A model generated the notes under the pieces. It was given only the letters and a program-made list of their open reading frames with translations. It had not been told where the DNA came from and did no database searches. A stretch of DNA of 45,044 nt. Origin: Archaeoglobus sp. JdFR-27 (lineage in GTDB: Archaea; Halobacteriota; Archaeoglobi; Archaeoglobales; Archaeoglobaceae). Below, piece after piece: positions 39,589 through 45,044 of this stretch (position 1 is the first letter of the stretch; every line of letters begins with the position of its first letter). Position numbers and translations under genes: made by a program. The DNA lies in contig MTMO01000013.1 in assembly GCA_002011235.1 (NCBI GenBank), forward strand, positions 1-45,044. The letters are read 5' to 3'.

Positions 39589-40587
39589 ATGGAGTTTCGA
39601 AAGGAGGTTGAGTTTTCTAAGGTTCTTCTTCCGAATGGCTCGATTGAGGAAAACAGGATTGAGATAAGATACGATCCTTTGACCCTTCAAACATCGAGGG
39701 TTATAAAGAAAACCCCACCCATACCTGAGATTCAGGGTTTTGACGAGGAAATTGAGAGTTCTAAAGCTTGGTGCCCTTTTTGCCCTGAGAGAATTGAATC
39801 AATGGTCGCCAGAGATCCAGATTTGCTTAAAGGTGAACTTCTTAGGAAGGGAGAAGCTATTCTTTTCTCAAACATTGTTCCGTACTCGAAGTATTCCTTT
39901 GTTATAAGGATGACAGATGCCCACTACCTCGATCTCAACGAATTTAAAAGGGAACATTTCGAAAATTCACTCTTTCTGATTCAAGATGTTCTTTCCAAGC
40001 TGAATGAAGGCAAATACTATATCAGTATAGGAATGAATTATCTGAAACCAGCAGGAAGCAGCATAATGCACCCCCACATCCAAACGCTCGTCTCAGAAAC
40101 CTCAACAGATTACTTTGCAAGAATGGATTGGAGTGCCCTAGAATTCTATGAGGAAAGAAGAAAGGACTTCTGGAAGGTTTTGTTGGAAAAAGAAAAAGAG
40201 ATCGGAAAAAGGTATGTTGGGGAAACGGAAAAAACTATGTGGCTTTCAGCATTTGCACCGAAAGGATTTTACCACTTTGTGGGAATTCCGGAAGAACGGG
40301 AATTTTTGGCAATGACTGAAGAACAGATTTCCGGAATTTCAGAGGGATTAATCAAGATACTTAAGTTTTATCAATCGAAAGGATTCAATTCGTTTAACAT
40401 CTCGATGTTCCTTGCTGACAGGCTTGGGGAGCATTTCAGAACAAATGTACATGTGGTTGCAAGAACGCCTTTCGACAAATACTACTGGTGTGACGTTTAC
40501 TTCCCCAAGATGTTCCATGATGAAACCATATCCTATCTCGTGCCCGAAGAGTACGCTCCAGAGCTTGCTGAATTTATGAAGACATGA
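39589..40587 (+). CDS. galactose-1-phosphate uridylyltransferase-like protein
   Basis: Two-domain HIT-superfamily nucleotidyltransferase of 332 residues. A CPFCPERIE zinc-type motif (62-65 CPFC) lies in the first half and the catalytic HPHIQ at 161-165 in SSIMHPHIQTLV; the second half has HFRTNVHVVARTPFDKY. The CPFC/HPHxQ pair is GalT-like, but archaeal members include uncharacterised sugar-1-phosphate transferases, so the exact substrate is open. ATAATAAAGG-type sequence precedes the ATG. The radical SAM gene follows 59 bp later on the same strand. Confidence 0.82.
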   Translation: MEFRKEVEFSKVLLPNGSIEENRIEIRYDPLTLQTSRVIKKTPPIPEIQGFDEEIESSKAWCPFCPERIESMVARDPDLLKGELLRKGEAILFSNIVPYSKYSFVIRMTDAHYLDLNEFKREHFENSLFLIQDVLSKLNEGKYYISIGMNYLKPAGSSIMHPHIQTLVSETSTDYFARMDWSALEFYEERRKDFWKVLLEKEKEIGKRYVGETEKTMWLSAFAPKGFYHFVGIPEEREFLAMTEEQISGISEGLIKILKFYQSKGFNSFNISMFLADRLGEHFRTNVHVVARTPFDKYYWCDVYFPKMFHDETISYLVPEEYAPELAEFMKT

Positions 40588-40646
40588 AATCTGGGAAAGT
40601 TGGAGGAAAAAAGGTAAAGTTTGTTTTGGTAAATTAGAAGATAGCT

Positions 40647-41648
40647 ATGATCGTTGAGTCGAGACTTTATTCAAAAAAGAATTCTGTGGTGGAATGCAAG
40701 ACTTGTATGCATTTATGCAGAATTAAACCCGAGAAGTGGGGGAGGTGTAGGGTTAGGAAGAATGAAAATGGGATTCTTAGCGTTTATAACTACGGAATGG
40801 TTTCTGCAATAGCTCTTGATCCTATAGAGAAAAAGCCTCTGCACAACTATAAGCCAGGAACAAAAGTGCTCTCCTTTGGTTCTGTAAGTTGCAATTTTCG
40901 ATGTCCTCACTGCCAGAATCACGAAATAGCTTTTTCAGATCTTACTTATCCTTACCTGAGGGAAATGAAAGCTGAAGATGTTTTTAGACTGGCAATAGAG
41001 AGAAAAGCAGATGGAATTGCCTGGACTTATAATGAACCTTCGATTTGGCATGAATTTGCTCTGGATTCAAGCAAACTTGTAAAAGAAAAAGGTCTATTTG
41101 TTGTTTATGTTACAAATGGATACATGACTCCTGAAGCGATCGATCAGTTTGAGGGAGTTTTAGATGCTGCAAATGTTGATGTGAAAGGCTTTACAGCTGA
41201 TTTCTACAAAAGATTCTGCAAGGCAAAACTTGAAAAAGTTCTGGAGTGTGTTGAATACCTTGTTAAGAAGAGGGTTTTTGTTGAATTAACATATCTGGTC
41301 ATCCCAGGTGAGAATGACAGCGAGGAAGAGATTAAGGAATTTACAGCTTGGGTTTCTGGAATAAATAAAAGGATTCCCGTTCATTTTTCAAGATTTCATC
41401 CAGACTATAAAATGCTTGACAAAGCTGTCACCCCCGTTAAAACTATTGAAAAGGCAGTCGAGATCGCAAAAGAGAGCGGCATCGAGTACGTTTATGTTGG
41501 CAATGTTTGGGGTCATAAGAATGAGAGTACTTTTTGCCCGAAGTGTGGTTATCTACTGATCGAAAGGAACGGATTCTATATTGAAAAGATCGACTTGGAT
41601 GGAAATAAGTGTCCGAGATGTGGATATGGGCAAAACATCATATTGTAG
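40647..41648 (+). CDS. amrS: AmmeMemoRadiSam-system radical SAM enzyme (AmrS-like)
   Basis: 333 residues. An N-terminal Cys cluster (C17, C20, C24, C34: CKTCMHLCRIKPEKWGRC) precedes DPIEKKPLHNYKPGTKVLSFG and the radical SAM motif CNFRCPHC (C82, C86, C89; C-x3-C-x2-C). WTYNEPSIWHEFA and FHPDYKMLDK are typical of AmrS (once called PflA-like). A C-terminal zinc ribbon CPKCGY...CPRCGYG is present. The family is genetically tied to AMMECR1 and Memo proteins, neither of which is in this window. The reaction is not established. Confidence 0.88.
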   Translation: MIVESRLYSKKNSVVECKTCMHLCRIKPEKWGRCRVRKNENGILSVYNYGMVSAIALDPIEKKPLHNYKPGTKVLSFGSVSCNFRCPHCQNHEIAFSDLTYPYLREMKAEDVFRLAIERKADGIAWTYNEPSIWHEFALDSSKLVKEKGLFVVYVTNGYMTPEAIDQFEGVLDAANVDVKGFTADFYKRFCKAKLEKVLECVEYLVKKRVFVELTYLVIPGENDSEEEIKEFTAWVSGINKRIPVHFSRFHPDYKMLDKAVTPVKTIEKAVEIAKESGIEYVYVGNVWGHKNESTFCPKCGYLLIERNGFYIEKIDLDGNKCPRCGYGQNIIL

Positions 41649-41945
41649 TTCTTATAGTGGTGGTAGTAGTGGAACAGATATGTAGTTGGAGTTTTAGCTG
41701 AGACAATATAGGGATTAGTATTTTAAGGAGCTGGAAAGGAGTGGAAATGCAAGAATTGGCAGAGATTGGGACTTAAAACTGAATACAGGAATAATGAACG
41801 TTTCTTCTTCAGATCGTTTCATGAAAATGAGAATAACTTTAAGCACCATATAAACTCCTCTCTGTAAACCACAAATTTCATAAATCCAATAAAAGTTTGT
41901 AATGAATAGGCCTCAAGTAAGCCGAAACTCAAGCACCACATAAAA
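41649..41945. other. 297-bp gap before tRNA-Gly with a spaced 14-bp repeat
   Basis: No gene found. AAGCACCATATAAA at 41841-41854 recurs as AAGCACCACATAAA at 41931-41944, ending one base before the tRNA. The first copy contains a TATA-like CATATAAA; the second lies too close to the tRNA to be its TATA box. The 5' part of the gap is rich in GTAGTGG/AGTAGT blocks. Confidence 0.5.
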
Positions 41946-42016
41946 GCGCGAGTAGTCTAGTGGTAGGACAACGGCTTTCCGAGCCGTTAACCCGGGTTCG
42001 AATCCCGGCTCGCGCA
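41946..42016 (+). tRNA. tRNA-Gly (anticodon TCC)
   Basis: A 71-nt tRNA: acceptor GCGCGAG (41946-41952) pairs with CTCGCGC (42009-42015), discriminator A at 42016. Anticodon stem ACGGC / GCCGT encloses TTTCCGA with TCC at the centre, reading GGA and GGG. D-arm TAGTCTAGTGGTAGGACA, T-arm CCGGGTTCGAATCCCGG. CCA is not encoded. No intron. Confidence 0.97.
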
Positions 42017-42311
42017 TCTTTTTGAGGTGCAAAGCAGGGAGACAAATTTGGATAGTATAAATAGCCAGAAAGCACAGAAATTAAGGAAAGACTGAAGAAA
42101 TATAATAATGCTGCTAATATCTTTAGTTCAACATCTTTTTCGCGGAAAGACTTTTGTATCTTTGATTTCCAAGCGATTGGGTTAGTGATGGTATAATTTG
42201 TATTTTCTTATTTTGATTTCCATTTTACTCGATTTTGTATTGAAATTTTTTGAAAGTGTCAAAGTGTTAAGAGATTAGACGGCTCATAAGAAGAAAGGAG
42301 GTCCCTGTAAT
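42017..42311. other. 295-bp gap with no supported gene
   Basis: AT-rich sequence between tRNA-Gly and the threonine synthase stop. No open frame with a plausible start or family, no clear repeat, no RNA structure that I can defend. Confidence 0.5.
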
Positions 42312-43409
42312 TTAAAAAATCTTCTGTATCTTGTCAACAGTCTTGATTCCCGTTCCTGTTAGTGGAATTAGAGGGCTTTTAACACCCTTTATTTTTTTAA
42401 GCCCCGCGTATGCTGCTGCCGATGTAGGTTCAACCAAAAGTCCCATACGGTACAATTCTTTCATTGCAGCAATAATTTCCTCATTATCCACTACTAAAAC
42501 ATCGCCATTAGTTTTTTCAATAACCTCCACAATTTGTTCAATTCTTGGTGGATTGACTATCCTTAAGCCATCAGCAAGATCTCCTATTCCTCCATCCCAT
42601 TTCCTGTGGATTCTGTTGTAGATAGGGGTAATGCCTCCTGCTTGCACCACGTAAAATTCGGGAAAATCATCGAAAAATCCCATCTGGATAAGGTCTTCAA
42701 ATCCTCTGTAAATCCCAAGGAGATGGCTTCCGCTTGATGTAGGTATTATCACCGAATCAACAACAATTTTTTCCTCAAATATTTCAAAAATCTCTGTTTT
42801 CATCCCCTCCAAAAAGAAAGGATCCCAAGTGTGTCCAACGTAGATATCATCATCTCCAAGTTCAGAGACCGCTCGCTCCGATGCCTCCTCCCTCGTTTTA
42901 CATTCAACAACCTCAGCATTACAAGCTCTCATTAATGCTTTTTTTCCTATAGGAGCATCAAAAGGAATGTAGATCCGTGCTCTTATGCCTCCAGCAGATG
43001 CATAGGCTGAATAAGCCAAACCTGCATTTCCTGATGAATCCTCCACCATTGTTTTGACTCTGATTGCTTTAGCCCTTGAAACACCCATTGCAGCACCCCT
43101 ATCCTTAAATGAGCCAGTAGGAGAGAAGTATTCGAGTTTGAAAAAGATGTTTTTGTTTTCAACTTTTTTTTTGACAACAGGTGTTAATCCTTCCCCCAGC
43201 GTTATACCATTTTTGAATGGTAGCAAACTCTCGTATCTCCACAGATTTCTTTGGTTTTTATCTATTAGATCGGAAAAGTTTTCAACCACTGGATACTCAG
43301 AGATTTTAAGATTTAACACTGAACCACAATCACACCTCCACTTTTTTACCACTAAATTAAATTCTCTATTGCATTTACTACATTTCAATTCGAATAATGT
43401 GTCTCTCAT
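42312..43409 (-). CDS. thrC: threonine synthase
   Basis: PLP fold-type II enzyme converting O-phosphohomoserine to threonine. 365 residues: an N-terminal zinc-like element with C10, C13, C26 and C28 (CSKCNREF, WRCDCGS), the PLP lysine in SPTGSFKDRGA (K102), the phosphate/PLP loop DSSGNAGLAYSAYAS, and IIPTSSGSHLLGIYRGF and LLVEPTSAAAYAG further on. Phosphohomoserine lyase versus a related dehydratase cannot be told with certainty. Its ATG overlaps the stop of the upstream PLP gene by 4 bp (ATGA), so it is translationally coupled to a D-amino-acid-type enzyme. Confidence 0.85.
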   Translation of the reverse strand: MRDTLFELKCSKCNREFNLVVKKWRCDCGSVLNLKISEYPVVENFSDLIDKNQRNLWRYESLLPFKNGITLGEGLTPVVKKKVENKNIFFKLEYFSPTGSFKDRGAAMGVSRAKAIRVKTMVEDSSGNAGLAYSAYASAGGIRARIYIPFDAPIGKKALMRACNAEVVECKTREEASERAVSELGDDDIYVGHTWDPFFLEGMKTEIFEIFEEKIVVDSVIIPTSSGSHLLGIYRGFEDLIQMGFFDDFPEFYVVQAGGITPIYNRIHRKWDGGIGDLADGLRIVNPPRIEQIVEVIEKTNGDVLVVDNEEIIAAMKELYRMGLLVEPTSAAAYAGLKKIKGVKSPLIPLTGTGIKTVDKIQKIF

Positions 43410-44500
43410 TTACTTTCCCTCCTTTTACCATCAATCTCAATTAAATCCTTAACAAAACCATTTTTGTGGAGAACTAAATAATTTACAGCATTATTTGCGA
43501 TGCAGGAATGATTTGGGATTATATTTATCTTTTCTCCAAGCTTTACATTATCTTCGAACCTAATTTTAGATACTTCCTGAGACAAATCGATTACCTCAAC
43601 CTTTTTTTCCAAGCCCCCTCCATAAGAGTTCCCAACCTTTCTCCTATCAAAGAACAAACTTCCTGCATTTATAAATCCAATTTTTCCTTCTGAACGCTCG
43701 TGAATGGATAGAACAGAAGTGCAGACGGTTAAAGCGCAGTTATTCAGATTTGCAGAGCCGAAAACTAATGCTTGTTGCCTATCAAAATAAACGTAATTCC
43801 CGGGAAAAAGGTGGGTGTAGATATTCTCTTCAACATCAAATCTAAAGGTTGGAGTAGAACCTATCCCAACGATTTCGGGCTGGATTCTGTGTTCTTTCAA
43901 CGATTTAATTGCTCTCCTCATTTGTTTCGAGGCTCCAGTAGCAACCATCCTAACCTCTCCGGGATTTTTCGCATAATAGGCATTTGCTGGATGTGTCACA
44001 ATTCCTGTAAATTCTAGATTTTTAAATTCTTCAAGCCTTTTAGCAAATTTTCCCACGTCATCGGGTCTCACACCGAATCTCCTACCTCCAACATCAACCT
44101 TTATTGTATATCCCATTGTTAAATCTTCTTTTTCGAGAATCGAGTTTATAAATTTGGCATTTTTGTATGTGTCAAATCTAAGAATTAACCTTCCCCCCAT
44201 TTTTACTAGATCTATTAACCTTCTAATGTTCTCAGAATCTGAAACAGGGTATCCCATAAGTATAGGCTCTTTAATTCCCGCTTTAACGAGAGTGATGGCC
44301 TCATCAACGGTTCCGGTTGTAAAGCCTTCTGCTCCAGCCTCTCTTTGCATTAGCGCTATTCTGGATGATTTGTGTGTTTTAACCATTGGAAAAAGTACCT
44401 TACCATTTTCTCTTGCTCTTTCACCAAATTTTCTGATGTTGGATTTAAGTTTATCCAAATTGATTGCAACAAAGGGTGTAGACAAGTCGTATAACTTCAT
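43406..44500 (-). CDS. fold-type III PLP enzyme, D-threonine aldolase / D-serine dehydratase-like
   Basis: 364 residues with an alanine-racemase-type barrel. The PLP lysine is expected in FPMVKTHKS (K41), followed by EGFTTGTVDEA, the KVDVGGRRFGV strand, GIVTHPANAYY, GIGSTPTFRFD and a C-terminal metal motif PNHSCIANN (H-x-C) as in D-serine dehydratase and D-threonine aldolase relatives. Those enzymes act on D-3-hydroxy amino acids with PLP and a divalent metal. It is the middle gene of a three-gene minus-strand run with a DAACS symporter upstream and threonine synthase downstream. The exact substrate is unknown. Confidence 0.82.
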   Translation of the reverse strand: MKLYDLSTPFVAINLDKLKSNIRKFGERARENGKVLFPMVKTHKSSRIALMQREAGAEGFTTGTVDEAITLVKAGIKEPILMGYPVSDSENIRRLIDLVKMGGRLILRFDTYKNAKFINSILEKEDLTMGYTIKVDVGGRRFGVRPDDVGKFAKRLEEFKNLEFTGIVTHPANAYYAKNPGEVRMVATGASKQMRRAIKSLKEHRIQPEIVGIGSTPTFRFDVEENIYTHLFPGNYVYFDRQQALVFGSANLNNCALTVCTSVLSIHERSEGKIGFINAGSLFFDRRKVGNSYGGGLEKKVEVIDLSQEVSKIRFEDNVKLGEKINIIPNHSCIANNAVNYLVLHKNGFVKDLIEIDGKRRESK

Positions 44501-44531
44501 ATTCTAATCAAAAAAATAAAAAATAAAATAC

Positions 44532-45044
44532 TCACCTCTTCCAAACCCCAACAGAAGTATTCAAAGTGCCTTCAAGCTTGCTTATCAAGGTTGAGCCCGT
44601 CAAATCTCCCGTCACATTAACCATCGTCCTTCCCATATCCAAGATTGCATCTATGCCGAGGATCATCGCGTATGCTATTGCCACGGCACTTCCAGCCTCC
44701 AAAGGCAGGCCAATAGCCTCAAGAACCATCACAAGCATTATAGCTCCTGCTCCTGGCACTCCTGCCGTCCCTATGCTCGCCATCACGGCAACAAGAACTA
44801 TTAGCAATTGCTGGCCAAAGGTCAGGGGGATGCCAACAGCATTCGCGATGAAGATTGCGCATATGGCCTGATACATCGCAGTGCCGTCCATATTAATCGT
44901 AGCTCCCAAAGGTAGGGTAAATGAGAACACTCCCCTATCGATACCAAGCTCTTCTTCAGCCACTTTCATTGTAACTGGCAAAGTTCCGCTGCTGCTCCTC
45001 GTGACAAAGGCTGTAAGCATCGCCTCCTTCGCTCCGTTCAGGAA
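44532..45044 (-). CDS. dicarboxylate/amino acid:cation symporter (GltPh-type), C-terminal part
   Basis: The right edge cuts the gene; only the last 170 residues are present, continuing in frame to 45044 ([13 protein letters not shown]). They contain the transport-domain signatures of the DAACS family: the SSSGTLPVT hairpin (HP1), [18 protein letters not shown] with the NMDGT loop (TM7), [13 protein letters not shown] (HP2) and [20 protein letters not shown] (TM8, with [12 protein letters not shown]). The closest characterised match by recall is the archaeal aspartate transporter GltPh. Its stop is 32 bp from the next gene's ATG, so it heads the operon. Confidence 0.93.
   Translation of the reverse strand, partial: FLNGAKEAMLTAFVTRSSSGTLPVTMKVAEEELGIDRGVFSFTLPLGATINMDGTAMYQAICAIFIANAVGIPLTFGQQLLIVLVAVMASIGTAGVPGAGAIMLVMVLEAIGLPLEAGSAVAIAYAMILGIDAILDMGRTMVNVTGDLTGSTLISKLEGTLNTSVGVWKR

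Noticed and set aside
1-45044. CRISPR array, insertion sequence, prophage or replication origin
   Set aside because: No regularly spaced repeats, no transposase or integrase, no inverted-repeat element ends and no Cdc6/Orc1 gene were seen.

Overview
The window looks like a chromosomal segment from a hyperthermophilic archaeon of the order Archaeoglobales (Archaeoglobus/Ferroglobus/Geoglobus relatives). This rests on gene content and protein character: TBP, the ribosomal cluster S19e-PDCD5-L39e-L31e-eIF6-LX-prefoldin-FtsY, archaeosine genes (tgtA, arcS, queC), four-subunit pyruvate:ferredoxin oxidoreductase, Nep1, Lhr helicase, archaeal phosphoribulokinase, leaderless-looking promoters with TATA boxes about 25 bp upstream of starts, tRNAs without an encoded CCA, and a 5S rRNA gene standing alone. 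Composition is AT-rich by eye. The species cannot be fixed without a search.

Region by region: (1) 1-2.3 kb holds the tail of an unknown gene, tbp, a poorly coding gap, and a decayed archaeal-type gene. (2) 2.3-3.8 kb is leuD plus a DUF1152 gene. (3) 3.9-5.5 kb carries an actin-like ATPase followed by a ribbon-helix-helix protein, the gene order of a plasmid ParMR partition cassette. (4) 5.6-10 kb has a CDF cation transporter, a Cys-rich/unknown overlapping gene pair, a metallo-beta-lactamase-fold hydrolase, a DUF6544-like membrane-anchored protein and a small membrane protein. (5) 10-13 kb: tRNA-Leu(GAG), phosphoribulokinase, and replicative-type ATP-dependent DNA ligase. (6) 13.1-17.1 kb: the translation/secretion cluster on the minus strand. 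(7) 17.3-21.2 kb: tgtA-arcS and two TIGR00304-type small membrane proteins. (8) 21.3-23 kb: lipoprotein, 5S rRNA, EamA transporter. (9) 23-28.3 kb: minus-strand DNA-processing group RPA-like / Lhr / metallophosphoesterase / DUF2240, followed by a secreted-protein gene whose signal peptide is in a different frame. (10) 29.4-34.9 kb: nep1, thiL, pyrH, an orphan, queC, NAD kinase and an IMPase-family phosphatase. (11) 34.9-37.9 kb: porGDAB. (12) 37.9-41.6 kb: a helical unknown, rpiA, a GalT-like gene and an AmmeMemoRadiSam-type radical SAM gene. (13) 41.9-45 kb: tRNA-Gly(TCC) and an amino-acid operon (DAACS symporter, D-threonine aldolase/D-serine dehydratase-like enzyme, threonine synthase) running off the right edge.

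Functionally the window is mainly core archaeal housekeeping. QueC, TgtA and ArcS supply archaeosine for tRNA. PorGDAB links pyruvate and acetyl-CoA. Phosphoribulokinase with RpiA points to ribulose-1,5-bisphosphate metabolism. NAD kinase beside an IMPase suggests local control of NADP. The less ordinary items are the ParMR-like actin/RHH pair, the gene decay at 1.3-2.0 kb, the frameshifted signal peptide at 29.0 kb, the paired TIGR00304 genes, and a recurring habit of intergenic gaps containing one exact or near-exact tandem duplication of 8-15 bp. No CRISPR array, insertion sequence, prophage or replication origin was seen.
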